Positions 1-9,144 of a stretch of 64,000 nt of DNA are shown here, piece by piece. Position numbers and translations under genes: made by a program. Within the stretch, counting starts at the first letter, position 1. Every line of letters starts with the position of its first letter. The DNA is from an uncultured Aquimarina sp. (lineage in GTDB: Bacteria > Bacteroidota > Bacteroidia > Flavobacteriales > Flavobacteriaceae). The stretch is taken from assembly GCA_947495425.1 (NCBI GenBank), contig CANLYR010000002.1, positions 124,001 to 188,000 of the forward strand, written 5' to 3'. Below the pieces are notes generated by a model. That model saw only the letters and a program-made list of their open reading frames with translations, did no database searches and had not been told where the DNA came from.

Positions 1-137
1 GACTTAGCAACCTTATTTCGTTCTTCTCTATCTTCAATAGTTATGGCATAATTTATCATTTTTTGTAAATGACGACCATATTCAGGTATGATGAGGTGTT
101 CTCGTTCTGTATTGTATTCTAAATTATCAATCTCCAT
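1..137 (-). CDS. DUF4290 family protein, N-terminal part only
   Basis: The first 45 codons of a minus-strand gene that runs off the left edge. The start is ATG at 137; the protein begins MEIDNLEYNTEREHLIIPEY and continues GRHLQKMINYAI followed by an acidic/basic helix. This opening (NTER..LIIPEYGRHLQKMI) is, from memory, characteristic of DUF4290, a conserved Bacteroidota protein of unknown function often found just upstream of murA. Nothing visible gives a biochemical role. The 219 bases between it and the DUF493 gene hold no gene and no clear promoter match that I can see. Confidence 0.7.
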   Translation of the reverse strand, partial: MEIDNLEYNTEREHLIIPEYGRHLQKMINYAITIEDREERNKVAK

Positions 138-356
138 AAAATATAAATATAAAATTGAATTATTTTAAAGCGTTGTGTAGAAAAATAATTCGTTTTGCAA
201 AATACTAAAATAAAATAAGTAAGCTATTGTGCCTTGGTAATTTTATTTGTCTTTAAATTATCTTTTGAAAGTGAAAAATACATGTCTATAGTTCGTTTTG
301 TATACGCGAGTAGTATAACTCATAAAATGTAAACATATTTTTTATCTAAAAAATTG

Positions 357-641
357 CTATAATGAAATTACGCCTTCTACTTTAGAAGCAACTTCTTTGT
401 ACTTAAGAATGACTTGGTCTGGGTTTTTCATTCTCACATTAATAGAAACGCTAGTGTATTTTCCGTTTTTGGACTGTTTTGTATGTATTACTGCACCAAG
501 GTTATCAAATATGGATTCAATCAGTACAATTTTGGACCTATCTGTGGGTACTATAAACTTATATAAATATGCGGTTGGCCAAAGTGCAGTATCTGCTAAT
601 TGTACTTTTAATTTTTTATAAAATTCTTCAGGATCATTCAT
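357..641 (-). CDS. DUF493 (YbeD-like) family protein
   Basis: Small cytosolic protein of about 94 residues with the DUF493/YbeD ferredoxin-like fold signature: an opening FYKKLKVQL helix, WPTAYLYKFIVP, the GAVIHTKQSKNGKYTSVSI strand pair, and the terminal VEGVISL. The family is thought to act as a small regulatory or ligand-binding protein; no enzymatic role is established. A longer reading frame to 668 would use TTG; I prefer ATG at 641 (MNDPEEF) because a TATATTTG promoter element lies at 666-673, inside the longer version. It lies between the DUF4290 gene and the MocA-like gene, all on the same strand. Confidence 0.8.
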   Translation of the reverse strand: MNDPEEFYKKLKVQLADTALWPTAYLYKFIVPTDRSKIVLIESIFDNLGAVIHTKQSKNGKYTSVSINVRMKNPDQVILKYKEVASKVEGVISL

Positions 642-665
642 GTTCTTGTCTAGCAAATTTTGGAA

Positions 666-673
666 CAAATATA
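666..673 (-). promoter_or_regulatory. Bacteroidota -7 element for the DUF493 gene
   Basis: On the minus strand this reads TATATTTG, an exact match to the Bacteroidota -7 consensus TAnnTTTG. It lies 24 bases upstream of the ATG at 641. No exact TTG was found at the usual 19-20 base distance upstream, so the assignment is moderate. Confidence 0.4.
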
Positions 674-727
674 CATGATCTGATTCATAAAAACGAAGTT
701 AAATTATCATTACTATGTAACACTGCA

Positions 728-1351
728 TTATGTAGGAAAATTACGTTTCAGCAGCTTGGCATATTGTTTCATGGTATCTATATCAATTCCAGTGTTGCTA
801 GCAGAAATAGTCTTAACATCATCACTATAATTTTTAATAATATAACGTGCTCCAAAATCTTCTTCCAATTGCATTAATGCACTAAAAACAGATGTTGGGA
901 AAATTGCTGGAACTCCAATCCTGCTTTCTAGTTGAGTAGCTATTATATGCTTAGAAGTTTTTACAAATTCAGTGATCAGCGTATTAAAATGAGTAACATC
1001 AAGTAAGGGTTGATCTATTAAAGAAATTAAAATTCCATCAAACGAAACATTCTCTTTTTGAATAGCTGTAATTCCATAACTGATTGATGATCCCATTCCT
1101 TTTTCCCAATCCAAATGTTTAAGCACCGTAACAGGAAGCATATTGATCTCTTCGTAGATTATATCATAATATGCTCCCAAAACCACATAAATACGCACCT
1201 CACCTTTAACAGATAATGCTTGTTGGATCGCATGCCTTATTAATGTAGTATTATTACCCCAGGGTAATAGCTGTTTTGGATGTCCCATTCTTGATGAAGA
1301 ACCTGCTGCGAGAATAAGATGTGCAATTTTAGGCTTCACTTGAGAAAGCAT
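728..1351 (-). CDS. MocA-like molybdenum cofactor nucleotidyltransferase
   Basis: NTP-transferase of the MobA/MocA type, 207 residues. The N-terminal nucleotide-binding loop is clear: LILAAGSSSRMGHPKQLLPW (residues about 12-31), followed by GSSISYGI and LISLIDQPLL, where the Asp binds metal. MocA transfers CMP to molybdopterin for enzymes of the xanthine oxidase family, which fits its place as last gene of an operon with such an enzyme. The ATG at 1351 overlaps the end of the XdhC-like gene by 23 bases, indicating translational coupling. The exact nucleotide (CTP or GTP) cannot be told from sequence alone; the neighbours favour CTP. Confidence 0.85.
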   Translation of the reverse strand: MLSQVKPKIAHLILAAGSSSRMGHPKQLLPWGNNTTLIRHAIQQALSVKGEVRIYVVLGAYYDIIYEEINMLPVTVLKHLDWEKGMGSSISYGITAIQKENVSFDGILISLIDQPLLDVTHFNTLITEFVKTSKHIIATQLESRIGVPAIFPTSVFSALMQLEEDFGARYIIKNYSDDVKTISASNTGIDIDTMKQYAKLLKRNFPT

Positions 1352-2399
1352 CTATATTTTTTCTTTTAAAGTCATCATGAATCGCTCCTTCCTTCTCTTG
1401 TAACGGTATTGGCTTTTGATTTCGAATCACTGACAAAATTTCTGCAATGATTGCTATAGCAATCTCTTGTGGTGTCTCTGCTCCTAGATTTAACCCAGCT
1501 GGTCCATGTATAGAATCCATAAACTCATCTGCAACCTCTGGAGCATACTCTATAAAAGCCGAAAGTAGCTTCTCCCGCCGCCGTGCAGGGCCAAGTAAGC
1601 CTAAATAAGCTGGTTTAACACCTTTTATTGCTTGTAGATATAACAGATCCTTGGCAAAATTATGATTCATTAGAATGATTGCTGTTTGATGATCTACATT
1701 TTGAATTATCAAATCTTCTGGCGAATGATTAATAATCTTATTTGCTCCAGGGAAATTTTCTAATCGCTTAGGATTTTTGGGTGAAGCAACTACTTCAACC
1801 TCCCAACCTGTAATTGAAGCTATTTTACAAAGCACTACAGCATCATGCTCTGTTCCTATGATTATAAGACGAAAACATGGCAGCATTGCTCTCTGAAAAC
1901 ACAATAAAGAAGTTTCTTGTTGGATTAAATTCGTATCAACGCTATCTGAGAAACGAAACTTCGCACCATTTTCAAATTGAATTATTGATCCCATAAATGG
2001 ATAGCTCTTATCTTTCTTATTGTAGAATGATTTTATTTCAAAAGTATTTCTCGATTTTAGTTGTTCTTGAATACCATGAATAGCATCTCTGGTGATCTCA
2101 AAGATTTCTATCAGAATGTATAGCACTCCTTCACAACCTAATCTATATTGACCATCATAGGTCATAATTTTTGGAATCCCTGACTCAAAAACTGATTGTG
2201 CTTGTCTACGTACTTCTTTTTCTACACACCCTCCACTAACTGCGCCTTTTACTTCTCCATTCTCAAGAATAAGCATACCGACTCCAGGCCTTCGATATGA
2301 AGATCCTTCTACATCTACTACAGTAGCCATAGCAGCAGATATACCCTGCTGTCTAGCAGTAACATAAGATGCAATAATTTCTTTGAATTCGTGCGTCAT
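1329..2399 (-). CDS. XdhC/CoxF family maturation protein
   Basis: Member of the XdhC family (356 residues), proteins that bind molybdenum cofactor, aid its sulfuration and insert it into xanthine-dehydrogenase-like enzymes. The N-terminal XdhC/CoxI region is visible as MATVVDVEGSSYRRPGVGML and GAVSGGCVEKEV (residues about 23-90). A C-terminal Rossmann-type domain follows, with the motif YLGLLGPARRREKLLSAF and IHGPAGLNLGAETPQEIAIA near residues 270-325. It lies 6 bases past the stop of the large molybdopterin subunit and overlaps the MocA-like gene, so all four genes form one transcription unit. It should act in the cytoplasm before Tat export of the enzyme. Confidence 0.9.
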   Translation of the reverse strand: MTHEFKEIIASYVTARQQGISAAMATVVDVEGSSYRRPGVGMLILENGEVKGAVSGGCVEKEVRRQAQSVFESGIPKIMTYDGQYRLGCEGVLYILIEIFEITRDAIHGIQEQLKSRNTFEIKSFYNKKDKSYPFMGSIIQFENGAKFRFSDSVDTNLIQQETSLLCFQRAMLPCFRLIIIGTEHDAVVLCKIASITGWEVEVVASPKNPKRLENFPGANKIINHSPEDLIIQNVDHQTAIILMNHNFAKDLLYLQAIKGVKPAYLGLLGPARRREKLLSAFIEYAPEVADEFMDSIHGPAGLNLGAETPQEIAIAIIAEILSVIRNQKPIPLQEKEGAIHDDFKRKNIDAFSSEA

Positions 2400-2405
2400 A
2401 CCATG

Positions 2406-4559
2406 CTATCCTAATGGAGCTTTTGCTTTCATATGCTTAATAAACGGTTGCTTATATAGGCGTATACCTTTGGCAGCTTTGATTGCATTTGCTACTGCAG
2501 CTCCTGCCGGTGGTAATGTTGGTTCACCAAGTCCGGTAGGTGCTATATCACTTTCTATAAAATGAGTTTCGACCTCCGGGGTTTCATTTATTCTAATCAA
2601 ACGATAGGTATTGAAGTTTTTGTCTTGCGGTTCTCCATTTTTAAACGAAAAATCACCATACATTGCATGACCTACACCATCAATAACCCCTCCTTCTATT
2701 TGGTTTTTTGCACCGAGTGGATTGACTACAATTCCGCAATCTACGACACACGTTACTTTTTTCACGACTGGGATATCATTTTCAAGCACAACATCAGCCA
2801 CTTCTGCCACATGAGTATTATGACAATAATACGCACTAAACCCTTGATAAACTCCTTCTTTTGCATTACCCCATCCTGATTTATCGACAGCAACTTGTAT
2901 CACTTTTTCTAATCGTTCTGGTGAATATTGAATTCGTTCATCTGTAGTACCTTTTACTTTTTGAAGTAAATCCAAGCGAAGCTTTATTCGGTCTTCTTCA
3001 AGAATTTCTGCTATTTCATCAAAGAAACTTTGTTCTGCAAATGACAGAAAGTTCGTATATGGCGCTCTCCAGGCACCTGTAGTAATATTACTGTCATAAC
3101 TTGCTACATCAACTTGATAATTTTCTATAGCACCTGCCGGGAAAAAGTTAGGAATTAGCCCATACATATTTGAATTCACCGACGCCTCTTTGAGATGGTA
3201 CCCAGTAATTTTATCATCTTTGATAGACGCACTAATTTTATATTTTATTGATGGGCGATAGATTCCTGCAGACATATCATCTTCACGTGAGTAAATTACC
3301 TGAACTGGTTTTTGAGCGATTTTTGAAATCTCTGCGGCTTCTAATGCAAAATCTCCATATAAGCGTCTACCAAAGCCACCTCCCATTCTTGTCATTTCTA
3401 CAGAAATATCGTTAACATCACGCTCTAATAACTCTGCAACTCTGCTTGCCGTACGTTCTGGTGTTTGTATAGGTCCTACTAGACGAACTTTCTCTGCAGA
3501 TACATCGGCAAAGAAATTCATAGGTTCCATACAATTATGAGGCAGGAATGGAGATTCGTAGGTTCTCTCTACTATTTTGTCTGCTGCCGCAAATGCTTTA
3601 TTAACATCTCCATCAGCTCGTAAGGTTTTAAACTCCTTTCCATTGAGCAGATCGGTAAGTATTTTATCATGTTCCTCCGTATTTTCCAACTTCGCATCAG
3701 ATGTCCAATTTGCTTTCAAGGCATTTCTTCCTTTCATAGCTGTCCAGGTATCTTTGGCCAAAACCGCAATTTTATCTCCAAATTTAATCACTTCCTGTAC
3801 CCCAGAAATAGCTTTGGCATCTGTATCATCATAATCTGCTATTTTTTTACCAAAAGCGGGAGGTCTTAATACTACGGCATACATCATGCCTTCCTCTTTA
3901 TAATCCAGACCAAACAGAGGTTTTCCTGTGATAATTTTATCTACATCAACATTACTAGCATCTGTTCCTATAATTTTAAAATCTTTAGGATCTTTTAAAG
4001 TAATATTCTCTGGCACTTTTAATGCAGCCGCTTCTTTTACAACTTCTCCATATCCAAGTCTATCGCCATTAGCATGTATGATGACACCATTTTCTGTTTT
4101 ACATTCAGATGAATCTACTCCCCATTTGGCAGCTGCAGCGTTAATCAACATTTGCCTAGCCGTTGCACCTGTTTGTCGCAATGGTTCCCAACCTTGTCGT
4201 ATCGATTGACTTCCTCCCGCAACTTGCCGTGTAAAATTCTTGGTATCCAAAGCTCCTTGCACAACATGAACATTTTCCCAGGCGACATCTAATTCTTCTG
4301 CTATAAGCATAGGCATAGCTGTTTTCACACCCTGACCTATTTCTGGATTTGGTGAAAAGATGGTTACCATTCCGTTATCAGCTATTTTTATAAATGCATT
4401 AAAATCGTTGAAATTCAACTGCGAAATATCTACGGGAGGTGTTGCTTCAGGCTTACAGGCTTGAAATAAGTTAAACCCAATTAACATTCCACCACCAGCA
4501 AGAGCTGATGTTCTTATAAACGACCTTCTACTAAAGGAAGGTGATCCTATATTTTTCAT
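2406..4559 (-). CDS. Molybdopterin-binding subunit of an aldehyde/isoquinoline oxidoreductase-like enzyme, Tat-exported
   Basis: Large catalytic subunit (717 residues) of a xanthine-oxidase-family molybdenum hydroxylase, closest in layout to isoquinoline 1-oxidoreductase beta subunits. The N-terminus has a twin-arginine signal (SRRSFIRTSALAGGGMLIGF) with a nearby Cys, so the folded enzyme is probably exported to the periplasm. Cofactor-binding stretches are visible: EIGQGVKTAMPMLIAEEL, MGGGFGRRLYGDFALEA, GAWRAPYTNF, IEGGVIDGVGHAMYGD, and the C-terminal GLGEPTLPPAGAAVANAI holding the conserved active-site Glu. The 2Fe-2S partner is encoded 21 bases upstream. No FAD subunit gene is present, as in the isoquinoline type, so electrons may pass to a cytochrome. 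The substrate is unknown. Confidence 0.9.
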   Translation of the reverse strand: MKNIGSPSFSRRSFIRTSALAGGGMLIGFNLFQACKPEATPPVDISQLNFNDFNAFIKIADNGMVTIFSPNPEIGQGVKTAMPMLIAEELDVAWENVHVVQGALDTKNFTRQVAGGSQSIRQGWEPLRQTGATARQMLINAAAAKWGVDSSECKTENGVIIHANGDRLGYGEVVKEAAALKVPENITLKDPKDFKIIGTDASNVDVDKIITGKPLFGLDYKEEGMMYAVVLRPPAFGKKIADYDDTDAKAISGVQEVIKFGDKIAVLAKDTWTAMKGRNALKANWTSDAKLENTEEHDKILTDLLNGKEFKTLRADGDVNKAFAAADKIVERTYESPFLPHNCMEPMNFFADVSAEKVRLVGPIQTPERTASRVAELLERDVNDISVEMTRMGGGFGRRLYGDFALEAAEISKIAQKPVQVIYSREDDMSAGIYRPSIKYKISASIKDDKITGYHLKEASVNSNMYGLIPNFFPAGAIENYQVDVASYDSNITTGAWRAPYTNFLSFAEQSFFDEIAEILEEDRIKLRLDLLQKVKGTTDERIQYSPERLEKVIQVAVDKSGWGNAKEGVYQGFSAYYCHNTHVAEVADVVLENDIPVVKKVTCVVDCGIVVNPLGAKNQIEGGVIDGVGHAMYGDFSFKNGEPQDKNFNTYRLIRINETPEVETHFIESDIAPTGLGEPTLPPAGAAVANAIKAAKGIRLYKQPFIKHMKAKAPLG

Positions 4560-4580
4560 TTTTCTGAGGGTTTAGATAAG

Positions 4581-5042
4581 TTAACTCATTTTACTGGCTG
4601 CAAGTTCTACGGCCTTTTCTATTCTGTTGTAAGAAGCACATCTACAAATATTACCACTCATAGCATCTCTGATGTCTGATTTGCTGGGATTGGTGTTTTG
4701 ATTGAGAAAAGCCGTAGCAGACATTATTTGTCCAGCTTGGCAATATCCACATTGTGGCACATCAATTTCTTTCCAGGCTTGTTGCACAGGATGTGATGCG
4801 TTATCCGATATACCTTCTATAGTAGTAATTTCCATATCTTGCACCATAGAAACCTTAAGTAAACAGCTTCTGGTTGCTGATCCATCTACATGAACAGTGC
4901 AAGCGCCACATTGACCAATACCACAGCCAAATTTTGTACCAACCATATTCAAATGATCTCTTAGCACCCACAAAAGTGGTGTATCCTGGTCTGCATCAAC
5001 AGCGTGAGACTGACCATTAATTTTTAAATCGAAAATGGGCAT
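4581..5042 (-). CDS. (2Fe-2S)-binding subunit of the molybdenum hydroxylase
   Basis: Small iron-sulfur subunit, 153 residues, usual length for the family. The N-terminal plant-type ferredoxin cluster is seen as GCGIGQCGACTVHVDG plus a Cys in RSCLLKV (residues about 39-62). The second, helical 2Fe-2S domain has CGYCQAGQIMSATAFL and GNICRCASYNRI. It should carry electrons from the molybdenum centre of the partner encoded next. It has no signal peptide of its own; in this family the small subunit is exported with the Tat-bearing large subunit. It is the first gene of the four-gene operon; no exact TAnnTTTG promoter was found in the 178 bases upstream. Confidence 0.9.
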   Translation of the reverse strand: MPIFDLKINGQSHAVDADQDTPLLWVLRDHLNMVGTKFGCGIGQCGACTVHVDGSATRSCLLKVSMVQDMEITTIEGISDNASHPVQQAWKEIDVPQCGYCQAGQIMSATAFLNQNTNPSKSDIRDAMSGNICRCASYNRIEKAVELAASKMS

Positions 5043-5220
5043 GAGTTTAAGTTTTAAATATTATATTTAACTAGTCTAAATAAATAAAATGCAGGTGAAT
5101 TGCTATTGAAGTTACTAAAAATTCAGGTTACGACTTCAACTTTAACAGACCTTTATACTTCTGATCATCCGATTTTTAAATTCATTATATAATCACGAGA
5201 TTTGTAACAAAATTATTCCT

Positions 5221-5778
5221 TTGACAAAGAAAAGAATCGTAATCACCGGAGCACCGGGAACAGGAAAAACATCAATCATTATTAAACTTGAAGAATCTAA
5301 GTTCTTTTGTTTTCATGAGGTGATACGCACCATGACTCAAGAAGCCAAAAAAAATGATGGTGCTTCTCCTATAGTCTCTAATCCTATTGTATCTGTTTCA
5401 GATCCATATGAGTTTAATACAAAAATTTTAAATGCCAGAGTGCAACAGTTTAAAGATGCTATCCATACAAACAGTGATATTCTTTTTTATGATAGAGGCA
5501 TTCCGGATGTTTTGGCGTATATGAATTACTTTAACCAGCCTTATGAAGATCATTTTATAAGCGTATGTAAAAAACATCGATATGATCACATATTTTTATT
5601 ACCTCCCTGGGAAGAAATCTATGTATCAGACGGTGAACGTTATGAAAGTTTTGAGCAAGCCAAAGAAATTCATCTTCATTTACTAGAAACCTATACCCAA
5701 TTAGGATACAATTGTACTATTGTACCCTTTGGAACTGTAGAAGAACGTAACGGCTTTATCCTTAATACTATAGTTTAG
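5221..5778 (+). CDS. AAA family NTPase/kinase (AAA_28-like)
   Basis: Cytosolic P-loop protein of 185 residues. The Walker A motif is ITGAPGTGKTSIIIKLEE (residues about 8-25). A later FYDRGIPDVLAYM segment (about residue 91) is typical of AAA_28, a family near thymidylate and nucleoside kinases. The start is TTG at 5221: there is no in-frame ATG upstream and the first internal ATG falls after the P-loop. Its stop lies 4 bases before the recQ ATG, so the two are co-transcribed. Substrate unknown. Confidence 0.75.
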   Translation: MTKKRIVITGAPGTGKTSIIIKLEESKFFCFHEVIRTMTQEAKKNDGASPIVSNPIVSVSDPYEFNTKILNARVQQFKDAIHTNSDILFYDRGIPDVLAYMNYFNQPYEDHFISVCKKHRYDHIFLLPPWEEIYVSDGERYESFEQAKEIHLHLLETYTQLGYNCTIVPFGTVEERNGFILNTIV

Positions 5779-5782
5779 ATTG

Positions 5783-7681
5783 ATGACATCGTCGCTTCAA
5801 ATACTACAACACTATTGGAAACATGATAGTTTTAGACCGCTACAGGAAGAAATAATCAATTCGGTTTCTGAAAGAAATGACACCTTTGCTTTGCTCCCAA
5901 CCGGAGGCGGAAAATCACTTTGTTTCCAAATCCCTGCTTTACTCAATGAAGGTATCTGTATTGTTATTTCTCCGTTGATTGCATTAATGCAAGATCAAGT
6001 ACAACAGCTGCAAGAAAAAGGTATAAAAGCCATAGCACTACCAAGCGGAATTAAATATTCTGAATTAGATACATTACTTGACAATTGTATTTATGGAAAT
6101 TATAAGTTCTTATACCTTTCACCAGAAAGGCTTCAGCAAGACCTAGTAAGAGAACGGTTAAAAAAAATGAATATTAACCTCATTGCAGTGGATGAAGCGC
6201 ATTGTATCTCACAATGGGGAAACGATTTTAGACCCTCGTATAAAAAAATTAGTATTCTTAGAGAATTACATCCAACGGTTCCGATAATAGCGCTAACAGC
6301 ATCAGCCACAACCAAAGTTGTTAATGATATTATTAGTGAATTAGATCTTTTTCAACCCAATATTTTCAGACAGTCATTTTTCAGATCTAATTTGGGATAT
6401 CGTGTAGAACACATAGCAGATAAAAATTATAAGCTCCTACAAATTCTTAAAAAATACCCGGGAACTTCGATTGTATATGTTAGAAATAGAGCATCTTCCA
6501 TAGAGCTAAATGATCTTCTCAACGCTAATGGTTTTAATGCTACATACTATCATGGTGGTGTAGATTCACAGGAAAAGACAAAACGTTTCACCCAATGGCT
6601 AAAAGAAGAAATGAGCGTTATGGTGGCCACTAATGCTTTTGGTATGGGCATCGATAAATCCAATGTGCGCACTGTTATTCATTATACTGTGCCTGAAAGT
6701 ATAGAAAGTTATTTTCAAGAAGCCGGAAGAGCAGGACGTGATGGTTTACCATCTTTTGCATTTCTTTTAAAAAATCAAAATGACACCACTCGATTAAATA
6801 ATCAATTTATAAAGGTTTTACCCAATATTAGTGCAGTAAAATTAGTATATCGTAAGTTGTGTAACTATTTTAGGATATCCTACGGCGAAGGAGAACAAAC
6901 TACCCATGATTTTAGTTTTAATTCTTTTTGCAAAACGTACGACTTAAATACCTTAATTACTTATAACACATTACAATTTTTAGATCGTTGTGGAGTATTA
7001 CGGTTTGTACAAAGATTTACTAAAAAGAGCACAATACATGTTCTTGTAACTGGAAACCAACTTTTAGATTTTTTGAAAAACAACATACAGTATGAATTAG
7101 TTGTTAAAGCTATATTAAGAACATATAGCGGTATTTTTGATGAAGAAGTACATGTTAACCTTCCGCTAATCGCTTCAAAAATCGAAATACCCGAAACAGA
7201 AGTAATAACAGTCTTAAACAAGTTACAAGACACAGCACTCATCGAATTTAATCATAAGAATTTTGATGCCGAACTTGTATTCCTTGTTCCAAGAGAAGAT
7301 GATCACACCATAAATAAAATAAAACATCACCTCATAGAACAAAATAAGGCCAAAATAAAAAAAGTAGAAGCCATATTACGATTTACAGAAAACACTACAA
7401 CATGCAAAAGTAGATTACTATTACACTATTTTGGTGAGGAGAATACAAGTGATTGCGGTATTTGTAGCTTTTGTATTGCAAAAAAAGAAAGCAAGGAAAC
7501 GTTTGATGTAAATCAAATTCAGCAAGATATTACAAGGCTTTTACGAGAAAAAAAATTATCTTCAAGAGATTTGATATCAGAATTACAGTATCCAGAAGTA
7601 TTAGCATTAGAAGTACTACGTAAGATGACAGAGCATCAAATTATAAAAATAAATCACGACAACAACTATCAATTAGTATAA
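5783..7681 (+). CDS. recQ: ATP-dependent DNA helicase RecQ
   Basis: 3'-5' SF2 DNA helicase in replication-fork repair and recombination. Visible motifs: FRPLQEEII (motif 0), LLPTGGGKSLCFQIPAL (Walker A), VDEAHCISQWG (DEAH box and aromatic loop), LTASATTKV, YYHGGVDSQEK, and VATNAFGMGIDKSNVRTVIH plus QEAGRAGRDG (motifs V-VI). The zinc-binding region carries C-x16-C-x2-C-x2-C around residues 550-575 (ending CGICSFC). The protein is about 632 residues; a winged-helix region follows the zinc site but I see no clear HRDC domain, so it resembles the shorter Bacteroidota RecQ type. ATG at 5783 is preferred over TTG at 5780. The gene ends 4 bases before fmt. Confidence 0.95.
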   Translation: MTSSLQILQHYWKHDSFRPLQEEIINSVSERNDTFALLPTGGGKSLCFQIPALLNEGICIVISPLIALMQDQVQQLQEKGIKAIALPSGIKYSELDTLLDNCIYGNYKFLYLSPERLQQDLVRERLKKMNINLIAVDEAHCISQWGNDFRPSYKKISILRELHPTVPIIALTASATTKVVNDIISELDLFQPNIFRQSFFRSNLGYRVEHIADKNYKLLQILKKYPGTSIVYVRNRASSIELNDLLNANGFNATYYHGGVDSQEKTKRFTQWLKEEMSVMVATNAFGMGIDKSNVRTVIHYTVPESIESYFQEAGRAGRDGLPSFAFLLKNQNDTTRLNNQFIKVLPNISAVKLVYRKLCNYFRISYGEGEQTTHDFSFNSFCKTYDLNTLITYNTLQFLDRCGVLRFVQRFTKKSTIHVLVTGNQLLDFLKNNIQYELVVKAILRTYSGIFDEEVHVNLPLIASKIEIPETEVITVLNKLQDTALIEFNHKNFDAELVFLVPREDDHTINKIKHHLIEQNKAKIKKVEAILRFTENTTTCKSRLLLHYFGEENTSDCGICSFCIAKKESKETFDVNQIQQDITRLLREKKLSSRDLISELQYPEVLALEVLRKMTEHQIIKINHDNNYQLV

Positions 7682-7685
7682 GATA

Positions 7686-8633
7686 ATGAAAGACTTACGA
7701 ATTATATTTATGGGGACTCCGGACTTTGCCGTAGAAACTCTGAAAGCGATTATTGAAAATAACTATACGGTAGTTGGTGTTATTACTGCTCCCGACAAAC
7801 CCGCAGGTAGAGGCCGAAAACTTAAAGCTTCAGCAGTAAAGGAATATGCTTTATCACAACAGCTTACTATACTACAACCCACAAACCTTAAAGATGAAAG
7901 CTTTATAGCCGAGTTGAAGTCTCTACATGCAAATCTAAATGTAGTTGTTGCCTTTAGAATGCTCCCCAAGGTGGTATGGGATATGCCAGACTATGGAACT
8001 TTTAACTTGCATGCATCTTTATTGCCCGATTATAGAGGTGCAGCACCAATAAACTGGGCGGTTATGAATGGAGAACAAAAAACAGGTATAACTACTTTTT
8101 TTATTGATGAAAAGATAGATACCGGACATATTATACTTCAAAAAGAAGTAGCAATACATAATAACGATACAGCTGGGATACTTCATGACAAATTAATGAC
8201 AGAAGGAGCACAACTCGTGATACAAACCATACAAGGTATAGCAAATGACACCATAGTTGTTGAACCTCAATCAAAAGATACTACATTTAAAACGGCATAT
8301 AAACTAAATCGCGAAAATACCAAGATTGATTGGGAAAAAGACATAACGACAATTAACAACCTTATCAGAGGATTGAGTCCTTACCCTGCAGCCTGGTGTC
8401 AATTATATAATAAAGGAGTAAGTGAGAACATAAAAATATACAAAGCTAAGCCCATAGATGAAGTACATGCTTTTGATATTGGTAAAGTGATTGTAGAAGA
8501 CTCCTATATTAAAGTAGCAGTAAAAAATGGATACATTAGTATAGAGAAACTTCAGCTTCCTGGAAAAAAAGCAATGGAATCTAAAGCATTATTGAATGGG
8601 TATACTTTTTACAGAGATGCAAAAATGACCTAA
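7686..8633 (+). CDS. fmt: Methionyl-tRNA formyltransferase
   Basis: Formylates the methionine on initiator tRNA using 10-formyltetrahydrofolate. 315 residues, normal length. The N-terminal domain has IIFMGTPDFAVETLKAI, TAPDKPAGRGRKLKASAVK, and the catalytic segment FNLHASLLPDYRGAAPINW with the conserved Asn, His, Ser-Leu-Leu-Pro and Arg; GITTFFIDEKIDTGHII follows, with the catalytic Asp. A smaller C-terminal OB-like domain (residues about 205-315) binds tRNA, ending in LQLPGKKAM. It follows recQ after 4 bases and probably shares its transcript. Confidence 0.95.
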   Translation: MKDLRIIFMGTPDFAVETLKAIIENNYTVVGVITAPDKPAGRGRKLKASAVKEYALSQQLTILQPTNLKDESFIAELKSLHANLNVVVAFRMLPKVVWDMPDYGTFNLHASLLPDYRGAAPINWAVMNGEQKTGITTFFIDEKIDTGHIILQKEVAIHNNDTAGILHDKLMTEGAQLVIQTIQGIANDTIVVEPQSKDTTFKTAYKLNRENTKIDWEKDITTINNLIRGLSPYPAAWCQLYNKGVSENIKIYKAKPIDEVHAFDIGKVIVEDSYIKVAVKNGYISIEKLQLPGKKAMESKALLNGYTFYRDAKMT

Positions 8634-8735
8634 AACTGAGGTGTCGCAAGGGTTTAAAAATTGAGAAAAAAGACCGTTGTTTATTAACAATCGCCCTGAG
8701 TTATCAACAAATCCCTGTATTTACGGGGCTATTCC

Positions 8736-8765
8736 TTGCATGAATGATAAATCCGTATAAATTTG
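8736..8765 (+). promoter_or_regulatory. Promoter of the HU gene (TTG-N19-TAAATTTG)
   Basis: An exact Bacteroidota-type promoter: TTG at 8736-8738, 19 bases, then TAAATTTG at 8758-8765. Transcription should begin near 8771, giving a leader of about 50 bases before the HU ATG at 8820. That leader holds an inverted repeat, TTGGTT-T-AACCAA, at 8785-8797. Confidence 0.75.
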
Positions 8766-8819
8766 TAGAGCGTTTAACATAAGATTGGTTTAACCAACAA
8801 TTAATTTAAAAACAGAATT

Positions 8820-9092
8820 ATGAACAAAACAGAATTAATCGATGCAATGGCAGCTGACGCTGGAATCACTAAAGCAGCGGCTAAAAAAGCTTTAGAATCT
8901 TTTTTAGGAAACGTTGAAGGAACTCTTAAAAAAGGGGGACGTGTTTCTTTAGTAGGTTTTGGATCTTGGTCAGTTTCTAGAAGAGCTGCAAGAGAAGGTA
9001 GAAACCCACAAACTGGAAAAACTATCAAAATCGCTGCTAAAAACGTTGTGAAGTTTAAGGCTGGTGCAGATTTATCAAGTTCGGTAAATTAA
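8820..9092 (+). CDS. HU family DNA-binding protein
   Basis: Histone-like nucleoid protein of 90 residues, the family standard. It starts MNKTELIDAMAADAGITKAA, then has the core GGRVSLVGFGSWSVSRRAAR and the DNA-wrapping arm GRNPQTGKTIKI with the conserved Pro. HU dimers bend DNA and compact the chromosome. It has its own strong promoter (8736-8765) and a clear terminator (9117-9144), so it is monocistronic. Codon choice is regular and biased, as expected for an abundant protein. Confidence 0.95.
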   Translation: MNKTELIDAMAADAGITKAAAKKALESFLGNVEGTLKKGGRVSLVGFGSWSVSRRAAREGRNPQTGKTIKIAAKNVVKFKAGADLSSSVN

Positions 9093-9116
9093 TCAGTCCG
9101 TTTTCGATATTATTTG

Positions 9117-9144
9117 AAAGCTCCCTAAATTGGGGGCTTTTTTT
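9117..9144 (+). terminator. Rho-independent terminator after HU
   Basis: A 9-base stem, AAAGCTCCC (9117-9125) with GGGGGCTTT (9132-9140, one G-T pair), a 6-base loop, then a run of T. Confidence 0.85.

Noticed and set aside
8650..8715. DnaA-box-like TTATCAACA near 8700 as a replication origin
   Set aside because: Only one imperfect box is seen; there is no cluster, no AT-rich unwinding tract typical of an origin and no dnaA nearby. HU next to it is not enough.
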